This document shows, one piece after another, positions 42,420 to 51,038 of a stretch of 64,000 bases of DNA. Origin of the DNA: Nonomuraea guangzhouensis (GTDB taxonomy: Bacteria; Actinomycetota; Actinomycetes; Streptosporangiales; Streptosporangiaceae); contig NZ_JAHKRM010000005.1 in NCBI RefSeq assembly GCF_019396345.1, positions 186,001 through 250,000 of the forward strand, read 5' to 3'. A program made the translations under genes and the position numbers. Under the pieces are notes generated by a model that was not told the DNA's origin, ran no database searches, and worked only from the letters and a program-made list of their open reading frames with translations. Numbering within the stretch: position 1 is the stretch's first letter; each line of letters starts with the position of its first letter.

Positions 42420-43087
42420 GTGACGCTCAGCTTGTAACCGAACCCGCGGACCGTCTCGATCCGCTCGGCGCCGATCTTCTTGCGCAGGCGCTGTACGCAC
42501 AGGTCGACCACGCGGCTGTCGCCGTCCCAGCCGTAGTCCCACACGGTGCGCAGCAGCGTCGCCCGTTCCAGCACGATGCCGGGGTGGGCGGCGAACTCCA
42601 GCAGCAGCCGCAGCTCGGTCGGGCTCAGCTCGACGCGTCGCCCGGCCCGCCGTACCTCCAGCGCGCCGGTGTCGACGCTCAGGTCGCCGAAGGTGAGCGC
42701 CGCGCTCGCCGCGGCCTGCCCGGCGAAGGTGGCCCGGCGCAGCAGCGAGCGGATCCTGGCCACCAGCACCGGCAGGTCGACCGGTTTGACCACGTAGTCG
42801 TCGGCGCCGCCCTCCAGCCCCGCGACGATGTCCAGGCCGTCACCGCGGGCCGACATCATGAGGATCGGCACCTGACTGGTCTCCCTGATCCTGCGGCACA
42901 CGCTGATGCCGTCGAGGCCCGGCAGCATCACATCCAGCAGCAGCAGGTCGTGACCACCCGCCTGAGCGGCCTCCAGCCCGGCCAGCCCGTCAGCGGCGGT
43001 GGTCATCCGATAGCCGTAGCGTTCCAGAGCCAGGCCCACCGACGCGCGGATCACCGCGTCGTCCTCGACGAGCAGCAGGGATGTCAT
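42416..43087 (-). CDS. OmpR/PhoB family response regulator
   Basis: 223 residues. Receiver with EDD acidic pair, phospho-Asp in LLLLDVMLPGLDG and Lys in YVVKPVDLPVLVARI; winged helix LSPTELRLLLEFAAHPGIVLERATLLRTVWDYGWDGDSRVVDLCVQRLRKKIG. It is 15 bp downstream of the permease gene in the same direction, so exporter and two-component genes form one transcription unit with feedback. Confidence 0.92.
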   Translation of the reverse strand: MTSLLLVEDDAVIRASVGLALERYGYRMTTAADGLAGLEAAQAGGHDLLLLDVMLPGLDGISVCRRIRETSQVPILMMSARGDGLDIVAGLEGGADDYVVKPVDLPVLVARIRSLLRRATFAGQAAASAALTFGDLSVDTGALEVRRAGRRVELSPTELRLLLEFAAHPGIVLERATLLRTVWDYGWDGDSRVVDLCVQRLRKKIGAERIETVRGFGYKLSVT

Positions 43088-43102
43088 GAAAGTGCACCAT
43101 AC

Positions 43103-44278
43103 CTAGCGAAGTGCGGCGACCGGCTCCATGCGAGCGGCCCTCAAAGCCGGGTACAGGCCCGCGAGCAGCCCGACGACGGCACCGGCGGCCGGCGCCATGA
43201 CGGCCAGCCGTACATCCATGACCGGAGTCCATTGCTTGATGGCGCAGACCACGACGATCACCACGATCCCCCCGGAAGCGCCGATGACGCCGCCGGTCAG
43301 CCCGGTAAGGGTGGATTCCAGCAGGAACTGCGCGGCGATGTGGCGGCGGGCGGCGCCCAGGGCGCGGCGCAGGCCGATCTCGGCGACGCGCTCCATCACG
43401 GTCACCAGCGTGACGTTGGCGATGCCGACCGCGCCGACCACCAGGGAGACCAGCCCGAGGATCAGGAACAGGGCATTGACGTCGCCTTGCACCGCGTCGC
43501 GTGCTCTGGTGGGGCTGGATGGCGAGCTGACCTGGAGGAGGGCCTCGTTGCCTGGGCTGAGCGCGGCCGGCGCCTGCTTGGCGATCAGTTCGGCGGCGCC
43601 GAGGCCGGTGTTGACCAGGACCCGGGTCACGGTGCCCAGGCCGTAGCGCTTGCCGACGGACGGGGGCAGCAAGACCGCGCTCGCGAGGCTCTTCTCGCGT
43701 CGCGGGTCGCCGAGCACGCCGATGACGGTGTACGCCTGGGTGCCGATGAAGACGGCCGGGGCCCGGGTCAGCCGGGTGATGCCCAGCAGCTTGGCCGCGT
43801 GCTGACCCAGCACGACGACCTGGTCCCCGCGGGCGATGTGCCCGGAGTCGAAGTAGCGGCCCTCGATCATCCTGCCTTTGACCGCGGCGGGCAGGCCGGG
43901 GCTGCTGGAGAGCACGGTCAGGGTCTGGGTGGTGATCCGGGTCGGGTCCACGAGGTCGTTGGAGCGGACGCTGAGGTTGGCGCTCTGTTCCGACTCGGCG
44001 AGCCCGGCGGCGGAGACCACCCCGCGCAGCCGGCTCACCCGGCTGACGTCGGCCCAGTCGACCAGGGGGAACGGGCGGTCCGGGACGTCGACCGTGATGG
44101 AGGTGGCGGTGAGCTCGTCGAAGCGGCCGACGATCTGGTTGCCCGCCGTCGCGGCGACGCCCAGGGTGACCACGAGCGTGGAGATGCCCAGCACGGTGCC
44201 CAGCGTGGTCAGCGCCGAGCGCACCGGGCGGGCCAGCAAGCCCGCCACGGCCTCGTTCAGCAGGTCGCGAGGGTGCAC
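43103..44278 (-). CDS. ABC transporter permease, MacB/FtsX family
   Basis: 391 residues with the single-FtsX MacB layout: an N-terminal span (ARPVRSALTTLGTVLGISTLVVTLGV), a large extracytoplasmic domain at ~50-265, and three C-terminal spans (ALFLILGLVSLVVGAVGIANVTLVTVMERVAEIGLRRALGA ... FLLESTLTGLTGGVIGASGG). The GTG start at 44278 lies 2 bp after the ATPase stop. With the adaptor and ATPase it forms a tripartite-like exporter adapted to a Gram-positive envelope. Likely cargo is a peptide, lipid or antibiotic. Confidence 0.92.
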   Translation of the reverse strand: MHPRDLLNEAVAGLLARPVRSALTTLGTVLGISTLVVTLGVAATAGNQIVGRFDELTATSITVDVPDRPFPLVDWADVSRVSRLRGVVSAAGLAESEQSANLSVRSNDLVDPTRITTQTLTVLSSSPGLPAAVKGRMIEGRYFDSGHIARGDQVVVLGQHAAKLLGITRLTRAPAVFIGTQAYTVIGVLGDPRREKSLASAVLLPPSVGKRYGLGTVTRVLVNTGLGAAELIAKQAPAALSPGNEALLQVSSPSSPTRARDAVQGDVNALFLILGLVSLVVGAVGIANVTLVTVMERVAEIGLRRALGAARRHIAAQFLLESTLTGLTGGVIGASGGIVVIVVVCAIKQWTPVMDVRLAVMAPAAGAVVGLLAGLYPALRAARMEPVAALR

Positions 44279-44280
44279 GT

Positions 44281-44955
44281 CTACTCCTCGGTGAGGACGC
44301 CGTCGGTGATGCGCACCCGGCGCCCGGCCCGGTCACTCACGTCGCTCTCGTGCGTGATGACCACGATGGTCATCCCCTGGGCGCGCAGGTCGTCGAACAG
44401 GTCGAGCACGGCGTCGGTGTTCTTGCTGTCGAGGTTGCCGGTGGGTTCGTCGCACAGGAGCAGCGACGGGTCGCCCATGAGCGCGCGGGCGATGGCGGCG
44501 CGCTGCCGCTCACCGCCGGACAGCTTGCCGGGCAGGTAGCCCACCCGGTGCGACAGCCGTACCCGCTCCAGAGCCCGCAGCGCGCGTTCGCGGCGCCCCG
44601 CGCGCGGTGCCGCGCCGTAGACCTCGGCCAGCATGACGTTCTCCAGCACGCTGCGGTGCGGCAGCAGGTGGAAGGACTGGAAGACGAAGCCGATCCGGCT
44701 GCCCCGGATGGTGGTCCGTACGCTGTCCTTCAGGCCGACGGTCTCGATGCCGTCGAGCCGGTAGCTGCCGCTGGTCGGTCGGTCGAGCAGACCGAGCGTG
44801 TTGAGCAGGGTGGACTTCCCCGACCCCGAAGGCCCAACAATGGCCACGTAGTCCGATTTTTCGACTCTTAGGTTGATAGCGGAGAGCGCCCTGACGGGAG
44901 GGTCGGCGGGGAACTCCTTGGTCAGCTCGTCGAGCAGGATGACCGGCTCAGGCAC
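44281..44955 (-). CDS. ABC transporter ATP-binding protein, MacB/LolD type
   Basis: 224 residues from GTG 44955. Walker A GPSGSGKST, Q-loop FVFQSFHLLPHRSVLENVML, signature LSGGERQRAAIARAL, Walker [16 protein letters not shown] and H-loop ITHESDVSD are intact. It overlaps the adaptor gene by 8 bp and precedes the permease by 2 bp. It is the energy module of the second MacB-type system of the window. Confidence 0.93.
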   Translation of the reverse strand: MPEPVILLDELTKEFPADPPVRALSAINLRVEKSDYVAIVGPSGSGKSTLLNTLGLLDRPTSGSYRLDGIETVGLKDSVRTTIRGSRIGFVFQSFHLLPHRSVLENVMLAEVYGAAPRAGRRERALRALERVRLSHRVGYLPGKLSGGERQRAAIARALMGDPSLLLCDEPTGNLDSKNTDAVLDLFDDLRAQGMTIVVITHESDVSDRAGRRVRITDGVLTEE

Positions 44956-46654
44956 TGTTGATCACCACCTGGTCGCCCGGCCTGAGGTCGCCGGTCACCT
45001 CAACGGCTCCGTCGGCGGACAGGCCGGTGCGTACCTCGACCTCCTTCGTCCGGTCGGGCGCGATCTCCACCTGCACCCGGGCCTTGCCGTCCACGGCGGT
45101 GACGACCGCCGCGGCGGGGACCACGAGCACCTCCCGGCCGGTGGCGCCGATGGTCACCCGCACCGTGACGGGCGCGCCGGCCAGCTTCTTCAGGCCCTTC
45201 ATCGAGCCAGGGGTGATCGTCACCGGCACGGCGCCCTTCGCGTCGCGTCCGCCGAGAGAGGTCACCGTGCCGGTGACGGTCTTGCCGGCCTCGGTCTCGA
45301 TGCTCGCGCTCAGACCCGCCTTCACCCGCTCGGCCTCGGCCACGTCCACCGAGCCCGAGACCACGAACGTGGAGCTGGTCACCGTGGCGATCGACTTGTC
45401 CACCAGCTCGCCCGCCTTGACGGCCGGCTTGTGCAGCCGGGCGGGCAGCTTGGGCAGGAAGACGACCTCCCCCGGCGGGACGGTCGTGCCGTAGGTCCGG
45501 GAGAACTCGGCCAGCAGCGCCCGCGCCCCGGCCACGTCACGCTCGGCGTCGGCCACCTTCAGCTTGACCGGCGAGAGCTGCCTGGCCTGCCTGAGCGCCT
45601 GCTCGGCGGTGACGGCGGCCTCGCGCGCCACCCGGACGTTCTTCCCCAGCTCGGTCAGCCGCTTCGCCCGCGTGGTCCGGGTTTCTTCCTGTACGCGATC
45701 CAGCGCGGTCCTTGCCGCGTCCAGGTCCGCTCTGGCGTTGGCGACCCGAAGTTCCAGCAGGCGAGTGTCGGCCGGCGGCCCAGCCGTGGGAGCTGCGGTG
45801 GGGCTGGGGCTGGACGCGGGAGTGGGTGTCGCGGTGGCCTGGGCGAGTTCCTGCTGGGCCGCCAGCAGTTTCTCCTCAGCCGCCCGTACGGCGCTCTCGG
45901 CGGCCTCGACCTTGGCCTCGTCCTCGGTGGTGCGCTCCTGTGCCCGCGCGCCCTTCAGCGCCTGCTCGGCCTCCTTCAGATCCTGCCGGGCATTGGCGAG
46001 CTTGACCTTCAACGGGAGCACATCCTTGCCCTGCTCAAGGGCTTGGCGCTCGGTCGCGAGCACTTCCTGCGCGGTCCGTACGGCCCGGCCCAGCTCGTCG
46101 CGCTGCTGCCGCTGCTCCAAGGTGGGCCGCTGCGCCTCGTAGCCCCGCTTGGCGTAGAACCGCGACACCGCGGCACTGGTCGCCCGGTCGAACACGCCGG
46201 TCACGGGCGCGCGGTAGCCGAGCCTGCGCAGCGCCTTCTGCAACTGCCGGACATCGGCCCCCTTGGCGCCGGGGACGATGCCGCGATGCATCGGCACCGT
46301 GCCGGCGAAGACGAACACCGGGCGCCCGTTCACCTCCATCAGCACCGCGCCCTCCGCGAGGGTGCCCCGCCGGGGAGCGCGGGTGGCGCGCTGAGCGGTC
46401 TCGCTGCCGCCCACCACCCCGGCCAGCGACACCGGGTACGGCGAGCCGTACTCCAGCGTGCCGCTGACCACCACGGTGGCGACCAGCTCGCGCCGCTCGA
46501 CGGCGGCCGTGACCAGCGATGGTTTGGGCGGTTTGCGGGCCGCCGCCTCGTCCGCCGGGGAACGCAGCAGACTGCCCACTCCCCAGCCGGTCCCCGCGAC
46601 CACCAGGACCACGGCCAGCACGATCAGCAGCTTGCCACGAGGAGCACGCATCAC
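44948..46654 (-). CDS. Efflux adaptor (HlyD/MFP type) with peptidoglycan-binding domain
   Basis: 568 residues from GTG 46654 (GTGA overlap with the lipoprotein gene); an ATG follows at 46651. Signal anchor at ~9-30, then a barrel segment, a peptidoglycan-binding PGB_1 domain at ~133-170 (VRQLQKALRRLGYRAPVTGVFDRATSAAVSRFY), and a long coiled-coil hairpin at ~180-400 interrupted by a Pro/Thr/Ala linker (ATPTPASSPSPTAAPTAG). The C-terminal barrel carries VTGDLRPGDQVVINSA. The peptidoglycan domain in the adaptor is typical of actinobacterial systems and would tie the exporter to the cell wall. Confidence 0.9.
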   Translation of the reverse strand: MMRAPRGKLLIVLAVVLVVAGTGWGVGSLLRSPADEAAARKPPKPSLVTAAVERRELVATVVVSGTLEYGSPYPVSLAGVVGGSETAQRATRAPRRGTLAEGAVLMEVNGRPVFVFAGTVPMHRGIVPGAKGADVRQLQKALRRLGYRAPVTGVFDRATSAAVSRFYAKRGYEAQRPTLEQRQQRDELGRAVRTAQEVLATERQALEQGKDVLPLKVKLANARQDLKEAEQALKGARAQERTTEDEAKVEAAESAVRAAEEKLLAAQQELAQATATPTPASSPSPTAAPTAGPPADTRLLELRVANARADLDAARTALDRVQEETRTTRAKRLTELGKNVRVAREAAVTAEQALRQARQLSPVKLKVADAERDVAGARALLAEFSRTYGTTVPPGEVVFLPKLPARLHKPAVKAGELVDKSIATVTSSTFVVSGSVDVAEAERVKAGLSASIETEAGKTVTGTVTSLGGRDAKGAVPVTITPGSMKGLKKLAGAPVTVRVTIGATGREVLVVPAAAVVTAVDGKARVQVEIAPDRTKEVEVRTGLSADGAVEVTGDLRPGDQVVINSA

Positions 46655-47436
46655 CGCTCTTGGAACCCGTACTTCACCCTGGCCTCATTGGTGAGCCGCC
46701 TCTGCAGGGGGATGAAGGCGGCGTAGAAGTCCTTGCCGCACTCCAGGTCGACCAGCGCCGACTTGATCTCCCTGGCAAGATACGGCCTGGCCACATCCGC
46801 CGTGACGGTGCCCGACTTGCCGAGCCGCTCGGACTGCTCGCTCCACAGCGTCACGCCGCGGGCGTCCAGCGCGACCGGCTTCTCGGAGGTCACCCGCTCG
46901 CCTTTGGACTTCAGGCACTCGGCGAACGGCGCGGCGAGCTCCAGGAGCCCGGGGTCGCCGTCGAGGGTCTTGTCGATGTTCTCGATCTCGGTGCTCATCT
47001 GGTCCTGGTAGTCGGCGACCGAGGTGACTTTCAGGCCGTTCACCTGCCGGAGGGCGGTGACCCGGCACTCGTTCAGCGTCTTGAGGTAGGCGTCCCGCTT
47101 GGCGCCGGACAGGCTGTCGATCGTCGCCTGGTTGGGGTCGGGCGCCTGTGTCTCCGGCGGCTTCGGATAGACGACGGCGGAGAAGACGCCGAAGCCGTTC
47201 TTGGCGCGGTCCGCTTTCATCGCGGCGTAGTCGGCGGGGTTCGCGTCGGACTTCTTGGGGAGGCTGACCGAGGGGGTGTAGGAGAAACCCTTCTGCTTCA
47301 TGCAGGTGGCGATGACGGTCTCCCGTTCGCGAGCTTTGTCCACTGTGGCACCGTCATCACCGGCCGCGGGGGTCGGGGCTCCTCCGCAGCCGGTCAGCAC
47401 CGCCAGGCCGAGCAGACCGCACATCAACACACGCAT
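46651..47436 (-). CDS. Lipoprotein of unknown function, exporter-linked
   Basis: 261 residues. Signal peptide and lipobox VLTGC place the lipidated Cys at 17; the start ATG has AAGGAG 7 bp upstream. The mature part is charged, with conserved-looking Cys in VIATCMKQKGFSYTP, TLNECRVTAL, FAECLKSKG and LECGKDFYAAF, possibly two disulfides. It has no family I can name beyond the hypothetical proteins that travel with actinobacterial MacB-type operons. It is the first gene of the exporter operon and overlaps the adaptor gene by 4 bp. Confidence 0.8.
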   Translation of the reverse strand: MRVLMCGLLGLAVLTGCGGAPTPAAGDDGATVDKARERETVIATCMKQKGFSYTPSVSLPKKSDANPADYAAMKADRAKNGFGVFSAVVYPKPPETQAPDPNQATIDSLSGAKRDAYLKTLNECRVTALRQVNGLKVTSVADYQDQMSTEIENIDKTLDGDPGLLELAAPFAECLKSKGERVTSEKPVALDARGVTLWSEQSERLGKSGTVTADVARPYLAREIKSALVDLECGKDFYAAFIPLQRRLTNEARVKYGFQER

Positions 47437-47517
47437 CGAAGACTCCTTCTCGGTGGGATCACGCCACTCTGGAGCCCTTCTCCTGCCGTTCGGTATTCGC
47501 CGGGTATCGCCGGGCGC

Positions 47518-48711
47518 TCAACCGTGTATCCGCTGGGTATCAACGGCCGCCTCGCGGTCGTCCCGCAACCCGGGTGCCAGGGTCAGGGTGACCGCGACCG
47601 AGGCCGCCGCCATCACCGCTATCGCCGTCGCGGGCGAGGTCAGCTGCGCGGCGGTACCCGCGAGCGCGGCGCCCACCCCCTGCATGGTCAGCATCCCCGA
47701 GGAGTGCAAGCCCAGGGCGTGGCCGCTCAGCTCGTCCGGCGTCAGCGACATCAGGCGCTCCTGGAGGACCAGGCTCGCCGAATACCCGACCGAGGCGAGC
47801 GCGACGGCCGCCACCACGACGGGCAGCGGCGGGTGCAGTACGAAGATCACGTACGGCGTGGCGAGCAGCAGGCACAGCGGCACCCTGAGCCGGACCCGCC
47901 ACGTCGGCGGCACGAACCGGCCGGTCACGACGTCACCGGCCAGCATCCCGAGCGCCGCACAGGCGAAGAGCAGCCCCGCCTGCCCCGGCGCGTACGGCAC
48001 GAAAAGCGACTCACAACCGACGATCAACCCGTTGGGCACCCAAAGAGCGAGGTAGACGTACCGGCGGGGTCTGGCCGACCACAGCCGGGCGTTGTCCCGC
48101 CAGGTCTCGGCGACCGACGGCCGCCCGGCGGCCCGCGGCGCCCGGCGACTGAGGCCGAAGCGGGTGACGGCCGCGGCGGCGAGGTACAGGGCCGCCCCGG
48201 TCAGGAGCGCGCCGCGCGGCGACAGGACGGCGATGAGCACGCCGCCGGTCGCGAACCCGCAGATCTGCATGAAGCCGTCGGACATGTTGAACATCGAGCG
48301 GCCGAGCAGGTATCCATCCCGCGTGAGGATCTCGTTGAGCAGCCCGTAACGCACTCCCCCGCCCAGCGACGTGATCAACCCCTGCCCCAGCAGTACGGCG
48401 AAGACGGCCCACACCGGCAACCCCGGAACCGCCTGCGCGGCGGTGGCCAGGGCGAAGACCAGCATCAGCCCCGTCAACGCGGCACGCGGCGGTAACCGGT
48501 CGGCCGCCGACAGCAGCGTGGCCGCCCCGATCACCTGCACGAGGGCGGGACCGAACATGGCCAGCGCGGACAGCAGCGGCGACCCGGTCGCCGAGTAGAC
48601 CAACGTGCCCAGGGCCAGCCCGCTCACCGTGTGGCCGGCCACCTGCCCGGCGGAGGCCAGAAAGAGCGGAGTGAACTCCGGCGTCCGGAAGAGTTCTCGA
48701 TAGGTACGCAT
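47518..48711 (-). CDS. MFS transporter, 12-TM efflux type
   Basis: 397 residues from the ATG at 48711 (MRTYRELFRTPEFTPLFLASAGQVAGHTVSGLALGTLVYSATGSPLLSAL). The typical actinobacterial 'MFS, MdfA/EntS-like' pattern is seen, with twelve hydrophobic segments. The apparent longer frame runs back through the divergent ArsR-type gene and is false. It is divergent from the ArsR-type regulator at 48772, with a 20-bp palindrome at 48751-48770 between them, so it is the likely target of that regulator. Confidence 0.88.
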   Translation of the reverse strand: MRTYRELFRTPEFTPLFLASAGQVAGHTVSGLALGTLVYSATGSPLLSALAMFGPALVQVIGAATLLSAADRLPPRAALTGLMLVFALATAAQAVPGLPVWAVFAVLLGQGLITSLGGGVRYGLLNEILTRDGYLLGRSMFNMSDGFMQICGFATGGVLIAVLSPRGALLTGAALYLAAAAVTRFGLSRRAPRAAGRPSVAETWRDNARLWSARPRRYVYLALWVPNGLIVGCESLFVPYAPGQAGLLFACAALGMLAGDVVTGRFVPPTWRVRLRVPLCLLLATPYVIFVLHPPLPVVVAAVALASVGYSASLVLQERLMSLTPDELSGHALGLHSSGMLTMQGVGAALAGTAAQLTSPATAIAVMAAASVAVTLTLAPGLRDDREAAVDTQRIHG

Positions 48712-48750
48712 GGCGGAAAGTGTCAGTGGCCGTGCCACCAGGGCGTTAAT

Positions 48751-48770
48751 GTTTCGCGGGGAGGCGAAAC
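48751..48770. promoter_or_regulatory. 20-bp palindrome between MFS and ArsR-type genes, overlapping the SD
   Basis: GTTTCGCGGGGAGGCGAAAC has perfect 7-bp arms (GTTTCGC/GCGAAAC) and a 6-bp centre. The centre contains the GGGGAGG Shine-Dalgarno of the ArsR-type gene, whose ATG begins at 48772. It is also 40 bp upstream of the divergent MFS start. It probably binds the neighbouring regulator and couples repression of both genes. Confidence 0.65.
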
Positions 48771-48771
48771 C

Positions 48772-49743
48772 ATGGGCTGGTGGCAGGTCAACGCGGACAC
48801 GCTCGCGGACAGCCGGTTCGTCGTCTCGCCCTTGGCCGAGGCCACGGCGAGCCTGAAGACCCTCGAACGAGGCACGGCCGCGCATCCGGGCGAGCGCGCG
48901 TGGCTCGACGCGCACCTGCCCGCCTACCGCGAACGGCAGGCCCGCGACCCGATCACCGCGCTGCTCATCCGGGCCGCCCTGGGCCGCACCTGGAACGCCG
49001 ACTTCCTCACCCCCACCCCCTTCGACGAGACCGAACCGGCCTTCGAGCGGGAGCTGGTGCGCATCCGCGAGACCCCGCCCGAGGCCGCCCGCGCCGACCT
49101 GACCGTGTCGCTCGGCGGTCCGCTCCCCGCCCGGCTGCACCGCGACGACCTGCCCGAACGCACCGCCGACCTGCTGGAATGGGTGTGGAAGCAGACGGTG
49201 CTCCCCCACTGGCCGCGCCGCCGCCGGATCATCGAGGCCGACGTCATCGCCCGCACCGCGCGGCTGAGCCAGGGCGGCTGGGCGGCGACCCTCGACGACA
49301 TGCGCCCCGGAATGCGGTGGCTCGGCGAGAGCCGGCTGCAGATCAACACGCACGGCTACCCGCCGCGCGAGCTCTCCGGGGCGCGGCTGATGTTCGTCCC
49401 CGTCACACCGAGCCAGACGTGGGTCTCGTGGGACGCGGCGCACCGGCACGCCGTGGTCTATCCGTGCTCCGGCGCGCTCGCCGACGCCGGCCGCGCGCCG
49501 GTGCCCGAGGCGCTGGGCAGGCTGCTCGGGCCCGCGCGAGCGAACGTCCTCATGCTGCTCGACACCCCGAAAAGCACGACGCAGCTCGTGGCGCTGACCG
49601 GCCAGGGCCTGGGCTCCGTAGGCCGCCACCTGAAGGTCCTGCTCGACTCCCGGCTGATCCACCGCCGACGGGCCGGGCGGTCGGTGTTCTATGACCGTAC
49701 GGAAGCCGGGCAGGTCCTGGTGGACGCCCAGAGGCTCAGCTGA
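48772..49743 (+). CDS. ArsR-type winged-helix regulator with DUF5937 N-terminal domain
   Basis: 323 residues from ATG 48772 (SD GGGGAGG). The N-terminal 240 residues match the actinobacterial DUF5937 pattern (FVVSPLAEATASLKTLERGTA, RADLTVSLGGPLP, MFVPVTPSQTWVSWD). The C-terminal ~80 residues are an ArsR-like helix-turn-helix (ARANVLMLLDTPKSTTQLVALTGQGLGSVGRHLKVLLDSRLIHRRRAGRSVFYDRTEAG). It lacks the Cys metal site of classic ArsR. It sits divergent from the MFS exporter with the operator inside its own SD, a simple autoregulated pair. Its end overlaps the aminotransferase end by 8 bp on the other strand. Confidence 0.88.
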   Translation: MGWWQVNADTLADSRFVVSPLAEATASLKTLERGTAAHPGERAWLDAHLPAYRERQARDPITALLIRAALGRTWNADFLTPTPFDETEPAFERELVRIRETPPEAARADLTVSLGGPLPARLHRDDLPERTADLLEWVWKQTVLPHWPRRRRIIEADVIARTARLSQGGWAATLDDMRPGMRWLGESRLQINTHGYPPRELSGARLMFVPVTPSQTWVSWDAAHRHAVVYPCSGALADAGRAPVPEALGRLLGPARANVLMLLDTPKSTTQLVALTGQGLGSVGRHLKVLLDSRLIHRRRAGRSVFYDRTEAGQVLVDAQRLS

Positions 49744-50911
49744 GGGCGGCCACGAACCGCCCGAGCCGGGTGAGCCCCTCGCGAAGCTCTTCCGTTGACG
49801 CCGCGTACGAGAGCCGGACGTGCGTATCGGCGGTGTGGGTGCCGAAGTCCCTTCCCGGGGTGAGGGAGACGTGTGCCTCGTGCAGCGCTCGCTCGCAGAA
49901 CTGCCAGGAGGTGAGCCCGCTCTGCCCGACGTCGAAGTACACGTAGAAGGCGCCGTCGGGCGGGACGGGGACCGGCAGTCCGATCCGGGCCAGGCCTTCC
50001 AGGACGAGCGCGCGGCGTTCGGCCAGCTCGACGCGGCGTGCCTCACAGACCGCGAGGGACTCGGCGGTGAAGCAGGCCAGCGCGGCGTGCTGGGCGGGGG
50101 CGGATGCGCACAGGAAGTAGTTCTGGGCCAGGCGCTCCATCGCCGGCACCAGGATCTCCGGGACGACGCACCAGCCGAGTCTCCAGCCGGTCATGCCGAA
50201 GTACTTGGAGAAGCTGTTGATGACGATGGCGTCGGGATCGAACGACAGCACGCTCCGCGGTGGGCGCCCGTGCTCGTCGTGGTCGCTCAGGTTGAGGTAG
50301 ATCTCATCGACCATGCGCCAGGCGTCCCGTTCGCGGGCGAGTTCGCAGATCGCCGCCAGTTCGCCGGCCGGAACCGAGGTGCCCGTCGGGTTCGACGGGG
50401 TGGCGATCATGACGCCCCGGGTGCGGTCCGTCCAGCTCGACTTCACCGACGCCGCGTCCAGTTGGAAGCGGGTCGCGGCGGTGGCGGGGACGAGCGTGAC
50501 CTGGGCGCCGAAGCTTTCGACGATCTGCCGGTTGCAGGGATACGACGGGTCACTGATGATCACCTCGTCGCCCGGGTCGACCAGTGCCGCGGTGGCCAGC
50601 ACCAAGGCGGCCGAGGCTCCCGCGGTCACGACGACCCGGGCAGGGTCGACGTCGACACCGTGCTCGTTCCGGTAGAACCGCGCGATCGCCTGCCGCAACT
50701 CGGGCAGCCCCAATGCCGCCGTGTAGGGCATCGGCCTTCCGTCCATGGCCTCGCGCAGCGCGTTCAGGACGGCCGGGGGCGCGCCGAAGTCCGGTTCACC
50801 GATGCTGAGCTTGACGACGTGGTGCCCTTGGGACTCCAGCGTCGCGGCGTGCTTGCCGAACTCCATGGCGTAGAACGGGGCGACGGCGAGCGCGCGTTGT
50901 GAAATCCTCAC
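49736..50911 (-). CDS. Class I/II pyridoxal-phosphate aminotransferase
   Basis: 391 residues from GTG 50911. PLP Lys236 is in INSFSKYFGMTGWRLGW, with the substrate-carboxylate Arg near the C-terminus (VRLSYAAS). YPCNRQI, MIATPSNPTG and VDEIYLNLS complete the fold type I signature. It would transfer an amino group between an amino acid and a 2-keto acid. It follows the hydroxyproline genes 127 bp downstream in the same direction. A role in glutamate/alpha-ketoglutarate exchange for that pathway is possible but not needed by the known route. Confidence 0.9.
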   Translation of the reverse strand: MRISQRALAVAPFYAMEFGKHAATLESQGHHVVKLSIGEPDFGAPPAVLNALREAMDGRPMPYTAALGLPELRQAIARFYRNEHGVDVDPARVVVTAGASAALVLATAALVDPGDEVIISDPSYPCNRQIVESFGAQVTLVPATAATRFQLDAASVKSSWTDRTRGVMIATPSNPTGTSVPAGELAAICELARERDAWRMVDEIYLNLSDHDEHGRPPRSVLSFDPDAIVINSFSKYFGMTGWRLGWCVVPEILVPAMERLAQNYFLCASAPAQHAALACFTAESLAVCEARRVELAERRALVLEGLARIGLPVPVPPDGAFYVYFDVGQSGLTSWQFCERALHEAHVSLTPGRDFGTHTADTHVRLSYAASTEELREGLTRLGRFVAALS

Positions 50912-51038
50912 GCCACGACCCTCGGCTCGATCGCTCGCGCGTGGTTCACGTCGTCGTGCATGGCTCTCCTAGAAACGGACATTACTCCCAGAGGGTGAGA
51001 CTAACGTGTTATGCACACCGCTCCCCTCCAGCGCGTGA

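Noticed and set aside
47518..50046. Long leftward open frame of over 800 codons through the ArsR-type and MFS genes
   Set aside because: Only the part from 48711 matches a protein family; the upstream part is antisense to the DUF5937-ArsR gene. High GC leaves long false frames on the opposite strand.
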